In this document: positions 33,021 to 43,574 of the stretch, piece after piece
How the letters are laid out: each line of letters begins with the position of its first letter
Position numbering within the stretch: the stretch's first letter is position 1
From: Murinocardiopsis flavida
GTDB taxonomy: Bacteria; Actinomycetota; Actinomycetes; Streptosporangiales; Streptosporangiaceae
Length of the DNA stretch: 64,000 nucleotides
Assembly (NCBI RefSeq): GCF_003014485.1
Contig: NZ_PYGA01000003.1
Location: 359,734-423,733 of the forward strand
Reading direction: 5' to 3'
The notes under the pieces: model-generated
Seen by the model: only the letters and a program-made list of their open reading frames with translations
Database searches by the model: none
What the model was told of the DNA's origin: nothing
Position numbers and translations under genes: made by a program

Positions 33021-36000
33021 ATGGCCCACACCCACACCGATCCGTTCGGGACGGCCGAACTGCGGCGGCGGGTGCTCGACGGTTGGGCCGACTCCGCCGC
33101 GCGCTTCCGCGAGGACGCCAACGCCGAGGAGGACCACGCGCTGGGCGGCTACCGCGACCGCGCCGTCGTGGAGCTGGCCCAGAACGCCGCCGACGCCGCG
33201 CGTCGCGCCGGTGTCCCCGGCCGGCTGCTGCTGGCGCTGTACGGCCGCACGCTGACCGCCGCCAACACCGGTGCCCCGCTCACCGCCGCAGGGGTCGAGT
33301 CGCTGGCGACCCTGCGCGCCTCCGCCAAGCGCGACCCAGGATCCGGCGCAACCGGCCGCTTCGGTGTCGGGTTCGCCGCGGTCGCCGCCGTCGGCGACGA
33401 CGTCACCATCGCGTCCGACGCCGGAGCGGTGCGCTGGGACCGCGCCCAGGCGCTCGACCTGGTCCGCGAGGCGCTGGTCGAGCCCGGCCGGGCGCACCCC
33501 GACCTCGCGGCGGAACTCCACCGCCGCGACGGGCAGGTCCCCCTGCTGCGGCTGCCGTTCGCCGCGGAGGAGCGCCCCGCTCCCGGCTACGACACCCAGG
33601 TCACCGTCGTCCTGCGCGATGAAGCGGTCCGCGCCCGCATGGCCGAGCTCCTCGCCGCGACGGGCGAGGCGCTGCTGCTCGCCCTGCCGGCGCTCGCCGA
33701 GGTGCGGATCGACGTCGACGGCACCGTCCGCGACCTCGCCCGCTCCGAGCGGCCCGCGTCCGACCCCCGTACCGGGCGCGAGCACACCGACATCGTCACC
33801 ACCGTCCGCGGCGCCGCCGGCGACCGCGCCACCCGCTGGCGCACGGCCACCCGCTCCGGGGAGTTCGACCCCGCGCTGCTCGCCGACCGCCCCGTCGAAG
33901 AGCGTGGCCGCACGGAGTGGGCGGTCACCTGGGCGGCCCCCGTCGACGACGACGGCGCCCTCGTTCCCCTGCCGCCCGGCGTCGAGCACGTCGTGTACGC
34001 CCCGACCCCCAGCGACGAAGGGCTCGCCCTCCCCGCGCTGCTCATCGGGACCTTCCCGCTGGCGCCCGACCGCAGGCGCATCGCACCGGGCCCGGTCACC
34101 GACCTGCTGCTCACCGAGGCGGTGGAGTGCTACCGGGCGCTGCTGTGCGCGGTCGAGGCGCGCTCGGCCCTCGACCTGGTGCCGACCGCCATGTCGAGCG
34201 GATCGGAGTTCGACGCCCGGTTCCGCGCCGCGCTCGCCGAACCGCTGCTCGACACCCCGTTCCTGGCCACGGCGTCCGGCGACCCCGTCCGGCCGCGCGA
34301 CGCCCTGCTCGTCGACGGCGGCCCCGCGCTCGTCGGCGTGCTCGCCGACCTGATCCCCGCGGTGCTCCCCGGCGACTGGAACCCGCGGCACCCCGGCCTC
34401 GCGCAGGTCCGCGTCCGCCGGCTCGGCCTCGCCGAACTCGCCGACCTGATCGCCGACCTCGACCGGGAGCCGGACTGGTGGGCCGGGCTGTACGCCGCGC
34501 TGCGCGAGTCGGCGGGGGCAGGCGCCGACCTCGGCGAACTCGGCGCGCTGCCCGTGCCGCTGCTCGACGGGCGGCTCGTGCGCGGCCCGCGCGGGCTGCT
34601 GATGCCCGTCGGCGAGGGGTTCGGCACCGTTGCTGCCGATCCCGGCGACCCCGCCGATCCCGCCGATCCCGCCGACCCGGCCGACTCCGCCGCCCCCGAC
34701 ACGCTCGCCCCGCTGGGGCTGCGCATCGTGCACCCGCGGGCCGCCGACCCGCTGCTGGTCCGGCTCGGCGCGGTCGAGGCGAACGAGCGCGCGCTCCTCA
34801 CCGACCCGCTGACCCGCGCGGCCGTGCAGAACTCGCTCGACGCCGACGACCCCGACCTCGTCGCCGCGCCCGTCCTCGAACTCGTGTCGGTCTCGGGCAC
34901 CACCACCGCCGACGCGCCGTGGCTCGCCGAACTCGCGCTGCGCGACGACGACGGCGGGTACTCGCTCGCGGGCGAGCTGCTGGTGCCCGACAGCCCCCTG
35001 CGCGAGGTCTTCACCGACGACGCGCCGTTCGGCATCGTGGCGGCCGACCTGGTGGAACGCTACGGCGTCGAGACCCTCGAAGCGGTCGGGGTGCTGCGCT
35101 CCTTCACCCTCACCCGGGCCGAGGACCTCGCACTGGGCGCCGGGTTCGCCGAGGACGACGACGACACGGGCGCCGCGTCGCTCGACGGCGCCGCCGAATG
35201 GGCCGAGGAGGTCCTCGACCGGCTCGGCGGCGCCGACCTGCCACCGGTCGTCACCGAGTTCGTCGGGGTGCGCGACCTGGAGTTCGTCCGCGAGGACCGC
35301 TGGGACCGCGCCATGGAGCTGCTCGCGGCGCCCGGCGTCCGGCGGAGCGTGGTCGAACCGGCCCGGGTCATGCGCGGCGACGGGCGCGGCGCCGTCGACG
35401 TCCCGTCCTACACCGCGTGGTGGCTGCGCACCGGCGCCGTCCTGGCGGGGAGCGCGCCGGCCGAACTGCGCACCGAAACCGCCGACCCCGCGCTGAGCGG
35501 CCTGTACGACCCGGCGCCCGCGGGGCTCGACCCCGAGCTGGCCCGCGCGCTCGGTGTCCGCGGCTCACTCGACGACCTGATCGCCGACCCCGACGGCCCC
35601 GACGACCTGCTCGACCGGCTCGCCGACCCGGAGCGCCACCTCGACCGCGCAGCGCTGCGCCGCATCTGGGCGGCGTTCGGCGGCGTCGACGCCGACCGGG
35701 TGGCGCCGCCCGGCCGGGTGCGCGCGGTGCACGGCGGCGCCATCGTGGTCGCCGACGCCGACGACACCGTGGTGGTCGACCGCCCCGACCTCCTCCCGCT
35801 CCTCGCCGACCGGCCCGTGGTGCTGGTGCCCGCCGAGGCGGCCGAGGCCGTCGCCGACGTCCTCGACCTCGCGCTCGCCAGCGAGGAGACCGAAGGGCGG
35901 GTCGACACCAACGGCGAGGTGCGCTCGGTGCCCGACGAGGTGCGGGTCTTCCTGCCCGACGCGGCGCTCACCTACCTGCACCACGAGGAACTCGCCGTCG

Positions 36001-36191
36001 ACGGTGCCGCGGCGGAGTGGTTCTGGGCCGGCGGCCACGTGCACGCCGCGACGACCGACGGCCTGGCCCGCGGGCTGTGCTGGGCGGCGGGCCAGTGGCA
36101 GCGGCGGCACCTGCTCGCCGCGGTGCTGCGCGACCCGCAGACGGCCGCCGAACTGCTCGCCGAGCAGGACCTCGACCCCGTCGGCGGGTAG
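33021..36191 (+). CDS. Sacsin/Hsp90-type GHKL ATPase, 1056 residues
   Basis: The N-terminal Bergerat fold has VVELAQNAADAARRAG (N box, Glu and Asn), GAPLTAAGVESLATLRASAK (G1-like) and GRFGVGFAAVAAVGDDV (G2). This matches the sacsin N-terminal ATP-binding family, large bacterial proteins with no assigned role but chaperone-like ATPase cores. The rest (about 250-1056) is acidic, alpha/beta, with no recognised domain. A DPADPADPADPADSA repeat encoded by 9-base repeats lies near residue 540. AGGAGG precedes the ATG. The stop codon abuts that of the convergent methyltransferase. Confidence 0.85.
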   Translation: MAHTHTDPFGTAELRRRVLDGWADSAARFREDANAEEDHALGGYRDRAVVELAQNAADAARRAGVPGRLLLALYGRTLTAANTGAPLTAAGVESLATLRASAKRDPGSGATGRFGVGFAAVAAVGDDVTIASDAGAVRWDRAQALDLVREALVEPGRAHPDLAAELHRRDGQVPLLRLPFAAEERPAPGYDTQVTVVLRDEAVRARMAELLAATGEALLLALPALAEVRIDVDGTVRDLARSERPASDPRTGREHTDIVTTVRGAAGDRATRWRTATRSGEFDPALLADRPVEERGRTEWAVTWAAPVDDDGALVPLPPGVEHVVYAPTPSDEGLALPALLIGTFPLAPDRRRIAPGPVTDLLLTEAVECYRALLCAVEARSALDLVPTAMSSGSEFDARFRAALAEPLLDTPFLATASGDPVRPRDALLVDGGPALVGVLADLIPAVLPGDWNPRHPGLAQVRVRRLGLAELADLIADLDREPDWWAGLYAALRESAGAGADLGELGALPVPLLDGRLVRGPRGLLMPVGEGFGTVAADPGDPADPADPADPADSAAPDTLAPLGLRIVHPRAADPLLVRLGAVEANERALLTDPLTRAAVQNSLDADDPDLVAAPVLELVSVSGTTTADAPWLAELALRDDDGGYSLAGELLVPDSPLREVFTDDAPFGIVAADLVERYGVETLEAVGVLRSFTLTRAEDLALGAGFAEDDDDTGAASLDGAAEWAEEVLDRLGGADLPPVVTEFVGVRDLEFVREDRWDRAMELLAAPGVRRSVVEPARVMRGDGRGAVDVPSYTAWWLRTGAVLAGSAPAELRTETADPALSGLYDPAPAGLDPELARALGVRGSLDDLIADPDGPDDLLDRLADPERHLDRAALRRIWAAFGGVDADRVAPPGRVRAVHGGAIVVADADDTVVVDRPDLLPLLADRPVVLVPAEAAEAVADVLDLALASEETEGRVDTNGEVRSVPDEVRVFLPDAALTYLHHEELAVDGAAAEWFWAGGHVHAATTDGLARGLCWAAGQWQRRHLLAAVLRDPQTAAELLAEQDLDPVGG

Positions 36192-37682
36192 TCAGCGCGC
36201 GACCTGGAAGAACCCTTCGGCGATCAAGCCTCTGAGGTGCGCGGGGATCCGCTCGCGCAGGTCGGCGGGCGACTGCTCGGTGAGTTCGGCGATCGCGTCG
36301 ACCAGCGGGCCCACCGGCATCGTGCCGTCGCAGACGCTCGCCAGCGCCGCCTCCACCGTCCCCACCTGGGTGACGCGGCGCAGGCCGTCGCGCTGGCGCA
36401 GCAGGATCTGCTCGGGGTCGGGCGCGCCGGGCACCCCCACCCGCTCCTCGACGACCCCCGGCGCCAGCGCCACCCGCGCCGACAGCAGCGCCTGGTCGGT
36501 GAGCCGGTGCGCGGTCATGGCGCCGTTGACGACGTCGGGCAGGTAGGGGCCGATGGGCTGCTCGATCTCGTGCCGGAGCTCCTCGACCCGGACCGTCGCG
36601 TCCTGCGCGGCGTCGTTGCGCAGGCAGATCCAGCCGAAGCCGATGGCCTTGATGCCCTCGCGCTCGAAGTAGTCGAGCCAGGCGTCGTAGCGGTGGGTGT
36701 ACTCGGGGGTGCCGTGCTCGCAGGAGTCGCGCAGCCACAGTTCGACGTACTCGGCGGGGTCCTGCACGTCGCGCTGCACCACCCACCCCGAGCAGCCGGC
36801 CCCGGCGACCCACTCGCCGACCCGGTCGCGCCAGTCCTCCCCGCCGACGTGCAGCCAGTTGGCGAGGAGCTGGCACCAGCCGCCGTCGGTGAGGTGGCCG
36901 GGCGCCTGGCGGACGATCTCGGCGCACACGGCGTCGCCCGCGAGGTCGGACTCGCGGTAGGTGTAGTGCGCGGAGTCGGGGGTGATGACGAAGGGCGGGT
37001 TCGACACGATCAGGTCGAACCGCTCGTCCTTGACCGGCTCGTACAGCGAGCCCTCGCGGGTCTGCACGGCGGCGTCGAGGCCGGACAGCGCGCAGCTCAG
37101 CTCGGTCATGCGCAGCGCGCGCGGGTTGAGGTCGGTGGCGCAGACGGAGCCGGCGCGCTCGGCCAGGTGCAGGGTCTGCACGCCGCACCCCGCGCCGATG
37201 TCGAGTGCGCGCTCGAAGGGGCCGTCGACGATGAGGCGCGCCAGGGTCGCCGAGGCGCCCCCGGCGCCGACCACGTGGTCGGCCGACGGGAAGCCGTGCC
37301 CGGGCCGCACCGTGGGGTCGGACACGATGTACCCGGGCCGCCCGCCGTCGAGCTCCCAGGGGCCGAGGTGGACGCGTGCGCGGACCTCGCCGCCGCTCAC
37401 GGCGAGCAGCCCGGCCTCCGCGAGCTCGCCCACCGGCAGGATCGCCCGGGCGGCCCGCTCGGCGACGCCCTCCTGGAGCCACCACAGCCGGAGCAGGACG
37501 CCGAGCCGTTCGTCGCCGCCGGTGGCGCGCAGGGCGGGGACGAGCTGTTCGCGGGCGAGCGCCTTGGCCGCGGTGCCGCCGAGCCGGTCGCGTACCCCGG
37601 AGACGGTGTAGTCGGCGTCGATCAGGAGCTGCCGCAACCGTTCGGCGAGACGGCGGGGAAACGGGCGATACAAGTCGGACAC
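36192..37682 (-). CDS. Class I SAM-dependent methyltransferase (NPPF motif)
   Basis: 496 residues. A helical N-terminal domain (about 1-130) comes before the Rossmann fold: motif I ALDIGAGCGVQTLHLAERAG, acidic loop ATDLNPRALRMTELS, motif IV DLIVSNPPFVITP. NPPF/Y is the signature of N6-adenine, N2-guanine or N5-glutamine methyltransferases (RsmC, PrmC, HsdM types). A 200-residue C-terminal helical domain is specific to an actinobacterial subfamily. The substrate cannot be named. GTG at 37682 chosen from the family-like start VSDLYRPFPRRLAERL. Confidence 0.87.
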   Translation of the reverse strand: MSDLYRPFPRRLAERLRQLLIDADYTVSGVRDRLGGTAAKALAREQLVPALRATGGDERLGVLLRLWWLQEGVAERAARAILPVGELAEAGLLAVSGGEVRARVHLGPWELDGGRPGYIVSDPTVRPGHGFPSADHVVGAGGASATLARLIVDGPFERALDIGAGCGVQTLHLAERAGSVCATDLNPRALRMTELSCALSGLDAAVQTREGSLYEPVKDERFDLIVSNPPFVITPDSAHYTYRESDLAGDAVCAEIVRQAPGHLTDGGWCQLLANWLHVGGEDWRDRVGEWVAGAGCSGWVVQRDVQDPAEYVELWLRDSCEHGTPEYTHRYDAWLDYFEREGIKAIGFGWICLRNDAAQDATVRVEELRHEIEQPIGPYLPDVVNGAMTAHRLTDQALLSARVALAPGVVEERVGVPGAPDPEQILLRQRDGLRRVTQVGTVEAALASVCDGTMPVGPLVDAIAELTEQSPADLRERIPAHLRGLIAEGFFQVAR

Positions 37683-37723
37683 ACGCTCATTATCGGTGCT
37701 CGGCGGAGGGGTGCTGCTGGTGG

Positions 37724-38008
37724 TCAGGTACTGCCGCGCGCGGCGTTCTTCGCCGCCTGGCGCTCCTGGGCCCGTTCGTCGGCTTCGGCGCGCTTGCGCA
37801 GCAGGCGGGGGATGTAACGGTACGCGAAGACGCCGAGGCCGATGCCTGTGGCGCAGACCCACATCCACCAGCGGTCGCCCTCGGCGAGCCGGTCGCCCAT
37901 GGCGATGAGGACGACGAGCGCCACCGCCCACGCGGCGGTGCCGATGCCGGTGGGGATGCGGTAGTCGGCTTCGAGGACCTCGGGGTCGGGCCGGCGGGGT
38001 GTGCGCAC
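37724..38008 (-). CDS. DUF2530 membrane protein
   Basis: 94 residues from a GTG. The conserved start RTPRRPDPEVLEADYRIP is followed by two helices (about 22-42 and 49-68) and a charged Arg/Ala/Glu tail. Function unknown. It lies just upstream of the methyltransferase gene on the same strand (41 bases between) and is divergent from the permease. Confidence 0.82.
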   Translation of the reverse strand: MRTPRRPDPEVLEADYRIPTGIGTAAWAVALVVLIAMGDRLAEGDRWWMWVCATGIGLGVFAYRYIPRLLRKRAEADERAQERQAAKNAARGST

Positions 38009-38111
38009 GGTCCCAGGCTAGGCGATGGACTGCGCGGCAACGGGCGGGCGGGCGGCGCGACACGGCTGAGCGCGGGATCACAGGGCGCGCGGAAGCCCGG
38101 TGCTTGTGCGA

Positions 38112-38153
38112 TTCTCCGAACAAACGGCCGGATCGGTGCTCCGGTTCGGAGAA
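38112..38153. promoter_or_regulatory. 10-bp inverted repeat upstream of the purine permease
   Basis: TTCTCCGAAC (38112-38121) and GTTCGGAGAA (38144-38153) are exact reverse complements around 22 bases. Lies 55-96 bases before the permease start. Could be an operator for a dimeric repressor or an RNA hairpin in the leader. Confidence 0.55.
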
Positions 38154-38207
38154 AAGTGCAGTTAGGCTTCCCCCGTAAGCTCCCAGGGACATGTCAGGCG
38201 AAACCAC

Positions 38208-39728
<1,521 letters not shown>

Positions 39729-39891
39729 CCGCCCCGGCCCGCCCATCGACGCGTTACAGTGCCCTGTCCGGGACCGGACAGGGCACTCCGCGTTCCTGCG
39801 GTCCGTTGTGACCGCAAATGTGACCGCATCTGTGACCGAGGCCATGGTTTCTCGCGGTGGCTGCCGTGAAATAGCGCGCCGTGCGATATCG

Positions 39892-39917
39892 TTAGCAAAA
39901 GTAATGAGTCATGCTAA
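39892..39917. promoter_or_regulatory. Candidate MarR operator overlapping the marR start
   Basis: TTAGCA (39892-39897) and TGCTAA (39912-39917) are exact inverted arms around 14 bases; the right arm covers the first codons of marR. Local A/T content is far above the surroundings, as expected for a promoter-operator. Confidence 0.6.
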
Positions 39918-40366
39918 TGAAGCATCCCGACGTAACCCGACAGACCAGGACCGACGCCGGTCTGGCCGCGGTGCTTCGCGTGGCCGTGGGCAGGCTGGCG
40001 CGGAGACTGCGCGCACAGCGCCCCGACGCGTCGCTGTCCCTGGGACAGGGCGCGGTGCTGTTCGCACTCGCCCGCCTGGGGAAGATGACCCCCGGCGCCC
40101 TCGCCGAGCACGAGAAGGTGCAGCCGCCGTCGATGACCAGGATCATCGCGGCGCTGGAGGAACGCGGTCTGGTGCACCGGATGAAGCACCCGGACGACAA
40201 GCGCCAGCAACTGGTGGAGCTCACGGACGAAGGGCACCGGCTGGTGCGGACCGACCGCAGGCGGCGCGAGGCGTGGCTGACCCAGCGGCTGACGGAGCTC
40301 ACTCCGGAGGAGAAGGCGACGCTGCGGAAGGCGGCGGAGATCCTGGAGCGGCTGAGCCAGTCTTAG
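39911..40366 (+). CDS. MarR-family transcriptional regulator
   Basis: 151 residues. Winged helix about 35-105: LSLGQGAVLFALARLGKMTPGALAEHEKVQPPSMTRIIAALEERGLVHRMKHPDDKRQQLVELTDEG, the classic MarR recognition helix and wing with the DxRxxxxxLT-type ending. Start ATG at 39911 (MLMKHPD) or the ATG two codons later. Followed on the same strand by an MFS exporter, the usual MarR-pump pair. The palindrome across the start codon suggests autorepression. Confidence 0.93.
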   Translation: MLMKHPDVTRQTRTDAGLAAVLRVAVGRLARRLRAQRPDASLSLGQGAVLFALARLGKMTPGALAEHEKVQPPSMTRIIAALEERGLVHRMKHPDDKRQQLVELTDEGHRLVRTDRRRREAWLTQRLTELTPEEKATLRKAAEILERLSQS

Positions 40367-40593
40367 CCGGGCGCGCCGCAGCCGACCCGCCCTCGGCGGA
40401 GGAGGCGGCGCCGCCCGGCGCGGCGACGGCCCGGACCACGGCCCCCCGCCCCCGCACCGCCCCGGCCCCCGCAGCAGCACCCCGCCCCGCCGAAGCCCCC
40501 GCGGAACCGCCCGCACCCCCCGCGGAACCGTCCGCAGATTCGCCCGAACCGCCCGCAGCACCGCCCGCAGCACCGCCCAAGCCGCGCGGCGGC

Positions 40594-41859
40594 ATGTTCC
40601 GCTCCCTGACCGTGCGCAACTACCGGCTCTTCGCCATGGGCCAGGTCGTCTCCAACACCGGCACCTGGATGCAGCGCATCGCCCAGGACTGGCTGGTACT
40701 CCAGCTCAGCGGCGGCAGCGGCATGGCGCTCGGCATCACCACCGCCCTCCAGTTCCTGCCGATGCTGCTGTTCGGCCTGTGGGGCGGCACCCTCGTCGAC
40801 CGCATGGGCAAGCGCCGGCTGCTGATGGCGACCCAGGCGCTCATGGGCGTCCTCGCCATCGGCCTCGGCGCGCTCGTGCTGTCCGGGCACGCCCAGGTGT
40901 GGCACGTCTACGTGTTCGCCTTCACCCTCGGCCTGATCACCGTCGTCGACAACCCCGCACGGCAGACCTTCGTCGTCGAGATGGTCGGCCACCGCGACCT
41001 GCCCAACGCCATCGCGCTGAACAGCGCGAGCTTCCAACTCGGCCGGGTGACCGGCCCCGCGGTCGCCGGGGTGCTCATCGCCGCCATCGGCAGCGGCCCG
41101 GTGTTCCTCGTCAACGCCCTGTCATTCATCGCCGTCCTCGGCGGGCTGTGGCTCATGCGCCCCGGCGAACTGCACGTCACCGCGCCGGTCCCGCGCGCGA
41201 AGGGCCAGATCCGCGAAGGGCTGCGCTACATCGCCGGCCGCCGCGACCTCGTCCTGCTCCTCGCGGCGACGGCGTTCCTCCAGATGTTCGGCGCGAACGT
41301 GAACAACCAGATCGCGCTGATGACCAACAACGTGTTCACCGCCGGCGCGGCCGCGTTCGGCGTCGCAGCGGCGGCGATCGCCGTCGGCTCCCTCGCCGGC
41401 GCGCTGCTCGCGGCGCGCCGCGAACGGCCCCGGCTGCGGGTGGCGCTCGGCGGCGCGTTCGCGTTCGGCGTCCTGGAGGCCACCGCGGCGCTCATGCCCG
41501 GATACGTGTCGTTCGTCGGGGTGCTGGTGCCCATGGGCATCGCGTTCCTGACCTTCAACACCGCCATGAACGCCATCTTCCAGACGAGCGTCGACCCGCA
41601 GATGCGCGGCAGGGTCATGGGCATGTACATGCTCTGCTTCATGGGCGCGGCCCCCATCGGCGCCCCACTCGTCGGATTCCTCGCCGACGCCTTCGGCCCG
41701 CAGGTCAGCCTCGCCACCGGCGGGGTGGTGACCATACTGGTCACCGGCGCGGTCACGCTGCTCCTCGCGCGCAACCTCGGCGTCGCCTTCCGGGTTACAC
41801 CGCTGCGGCGGCCGTTCCTGCGCGTCGACCGCAGGGAACCGGCGGCGGCCGCGGCCTGA
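40594..41859 (+). CDS. MFS transporter (EntS/MFS_3 type)
   Basis: 421 residues from the ATG at 40594, about 12 helices. MFS_3 signatures: MFRSLTVRNYRLFAMGQVVS, LWGGTLVDRMGKRRLLM, DNPARQTFVVEMVG, NAIALNSASFQLGRVTGPAVAG, FQTSVDPQMRGRVMGMYM. Family members export siderophores or drugs. The start is uncertain: the 228 bases between the marR stop and this ATG are open in the transporter frame, encode a Pro/Ala/Glu-rich stretch with coding-like GC3, yet contain no ATG, GTG, TTG or CTG. The transporter is probably controlled by the adjacent MarR. Confidence 0.9.
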   Translation: MFRSLTVRNYRLFAMGQVVSNTGTWMQRIAQDWLVLQLSGGSGMALGITTALQFLPMLLFGLWGGTLVDRMGKRRLLMATQALMGVLAIGLGALVLSGHAQVWHVYVFAFTLGLITVVDNPARQTFVVEMVGHRDLPNAIALNSASFQLGRVTGPAVAGVLIAAIGSGPVFLVNALSFIAVLGGLWLMRPGELHVTAPVPRAKGQIREGLRYIAGRRDLVLLLAATAFLQMFGANVNNQIALMTNNVFTAGAAAFGVAAAAIAVGSLAGALLAARRERPRLRVALGGAFAFGVLEATAALMPGYVSFVGVLVPMGIAFLTFNTAMNAIFQTSVDPQMRGRVMGMYMLCFMGAAPIGAPLVGFLADAFGPQVSLATGGVVTILVTGAVTLLLARNLGVAFRVTPLRRPFLRVDRREPAAAAA

Positions 41860-41939
41860 CCGCGCCCGCCCGTCCCGCCCGTCCCGGCTCCCCGGCCGGG
41901 GCGGGGCGCCGCCGCCCCGCGTGCTGCCATGCTGAGCGC

Positions 41940-42485
41940 GTGAGACTGTTCGCAGCACTGTTCCCGCCCGACCCGGTCCGCGACCGGATCGGCGCCGCGA
42001 CCGCGCCCCTGCGCGCCCGGCGCCCCGGCCTGACGTGGGCCCAGCCGCACAAGTGGCACCTCACCCTGCTCTTCCTCGGCGAGGTGCCCGACCCCGCTGT
42101 CGCCGCCGTGCGGGAGGGCCTCGCCGCCGAGGCGGCCCGGCACCGCCCGCTGCGCCTCGGGCTGCGCGGCACCGGCTCGTTCCCCGCCGACCCCGGCCGC
42201 GCCCGCGTGCTGTGGGCCGATGTCACCGGCGACACCGCGGCCCTCCACGCGCTGGCCGACGGCTTGCGCTCGGCGGTGCGCGCCGCGGGCGTCCCGGTCG
42301 AGGACCGCGCCTACACCCCGCACCTGACCCTGGCGCGCAGCACGTCGACCACCGACCTCACGGCCCTGCACGAGGACCTCGCCGGGTTCGCCACCGCCGA
42401 GTGGACGGCCGACCGCGTCGAACTCGTGCACAGCCGTCTCGGGGCGCCCCGGTATGCGACCGTCGCCACCTGGCACTTAACCTGA
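41940..42485 (+). CDS. thpR: RNA 2',3'-cyclic phosphodiesterase (2'-5' RNA ligase family)
   Basis: 181 residues from a GTG (VRLFAALFPPDPVRDRI). Two HxT catalytic motifs: KWHLTLLFLG near residue 39 and TPHLTLARS near residue 128, the signature of the 2H phosphoesterase superfamily. It opens 2',3'-cyclic phosphates on RNA. The penultimate Leu is encoded by a TTA codon (42477-42479), rare in this DNA; in streptomycetes TTA genes depend on the bldA tRNA. Ribosome site weak. Confidence 0.9.
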   Translation: MRLFAALFPPDPVRDRIGAATAPLRARRPGLTWAQPHKWHLTLLFLGEVPDPAVAAVREGLAAEAARHRPLRLGLRGTGSFPADPGRARVLWADVTGDTAALHALADGLRSAVRAAGVPVEDRAYTPHLTLARSTSTTDLTALHEDLAGFATAEWTADRVELVHSRLGAPRYATVATWHLT

Positions 42486-42519
42486 ACACGTCGTCCGACG
42501 AACAGCGAGGCCCCCGACC

Positions 42520-42618
42520 ATGAGCATGCTCACCAACAACCGCAAGCAGCGCTGGCTGCTCCCGACGGTCCTCGCGGCGATCATCCTGATCGTGGTCCTC
42601 GGCACGATCTTCGGCTGA
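42520..42618 (+). CDS. 32-residue single-helix membrane protein
   Basis: Reads MSMLTNNRKQRWLLPTVLAA and continues as a hydrophobic helix to IFG. A short basic N-terminus then one membrane span is typical of small bacterial membrane peptides. GAGG lies 11 bases before the ATG. It follows thpR by 34 bases on the same strand. No family recognised; support is the sharp amphipathic boundary and position. Confidence 0.5.
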   Translation: MSMLTNNRKQRWLLPTVLAAIILIVVLGTIFG

Positions 42619-42657
42619 CTGCGGCCGGCTGCTGACGACGGCCGACCGCGGCCCGGC

Positions 42658-43383
42658 TCACGCCGCGGCGCGCAGCCGCCGCACCGCATGGGCGACCAGC
42701 GCCGCGTTGTCGGCCGCCTCGCCGCCCTCAGGGGTCTGCAAGGTGTCCTCCAGCCCGATCCGGATGTCGTGCCCCCTGCCGACCGCGGCGTCGAGCACCG
42801 GCCAGGCCGTGTCGTCGGTGCCGTGCAGCAGCCGCGGCAGGTCCGGTGCCGACTGGTCGAGCAGCTCCTCGATGCGGTCGGCGTTCGCCACGGCGTCGGC
42901 CACGGTGCGCTGCATGGGCTCCAGCAGGACCCGGGCGAACCCGGCCACCAACCCGCTGGCCAGCAGGATGCGGGCCGACTCGACCGTCCACACCCCCGCC
43001 TCGACCCCCACCCGGCGGTCGATGAGCAGCCGCGCCACCTCGACCGAACCCGGCTCGTGCAGGTTCACCGTCACCGAGTCGGGCAGGGCGCCCCACCGCT
43101 GCACCAGGTCGAAGCGCCGCCACGGGTCCGGCTCCGCCGACAGGGCCGTGGTCACACTGATCGGGACGTCGGGGACGGCCGCGCGGATCCGGTCCAGGAC
43201 CGGCGCGATGACCTGCGGTTCCAGGGACTCCCTGCCGCGGGCGTCGCGGGGGTGGATGTGCACCGCCGCCGCCCCCGCAGCGACCACCGCCCGGGCGTCG
43301 GCGGCGAGCTGGTCGGGGGAGACCGGCAGCGCCGGGTGCGAACCGGGTCGGCGATCACCGTTCAAGCAGGCTTCGATGCGCAT
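42658..43383 (-). CDS. BKACE-family (DUF849) beta-keto acid cleavage enzyme, short form
   Basis: 241 residues. Begins MRIEACLNGDRRPGSHPALP. Zinc-site motif AAVHIHPRDARGRESL, then ISVTTALSAEPDP, VTVNLHEPGSVEVA and IRIGLEDTLQTPEGG. BKACE enzymes condense a beta-keto acid with acetyl-CoA, the founding member cleaving 3-keto-5-aminohexanoate in lysine fermentation; substrates vary widely. This is shorter than the usual 270-300 residues, as in some actinobacterial members. ATGs at 43383 and 43389 and a GTG at 43398 are all possible starts; 43383 fits the family. Confidence 0.87.
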   Translation of the reverse strand: MRIEACLNGDRRPGSHPALPVSPDQLAADARAVVAAGAAAVHIHPRDARGRESLEPQVIAPVLDRIRAAVPDVPISVTTALSAEPDPWRRFDLVQRWGALPDSVTVNLHEPGSVEVARLLIDRRVGVEAGVWTVESARILLASGLVAGFARVLLEPMQRTVADAVANADRIEELLDQSAPDLPRLLHGTDDTAWPVLDAAVGRGHDIRIGLEDTLQTPEGGEAADNAALVAHAVRRLRAAA

Positions 43384-43574
43384 GACCATCCCTTTCACCC
43401 CGGGGATCGTGATCCCATGAGCGGAGCATGCCCAGTCGGCGGGTGTTGCAAGCCGCCGCCACCGGGTCGTGACCCGGCCGGGACGGCGGAGCCGCGCGGC
43501 GCCCGTCGCGCCGGTCGCGCCTGTCGGCCCGCGCGTCCGCGCCGCCGCCCGGCGCGGGTGGCAGGATCGTGCCC

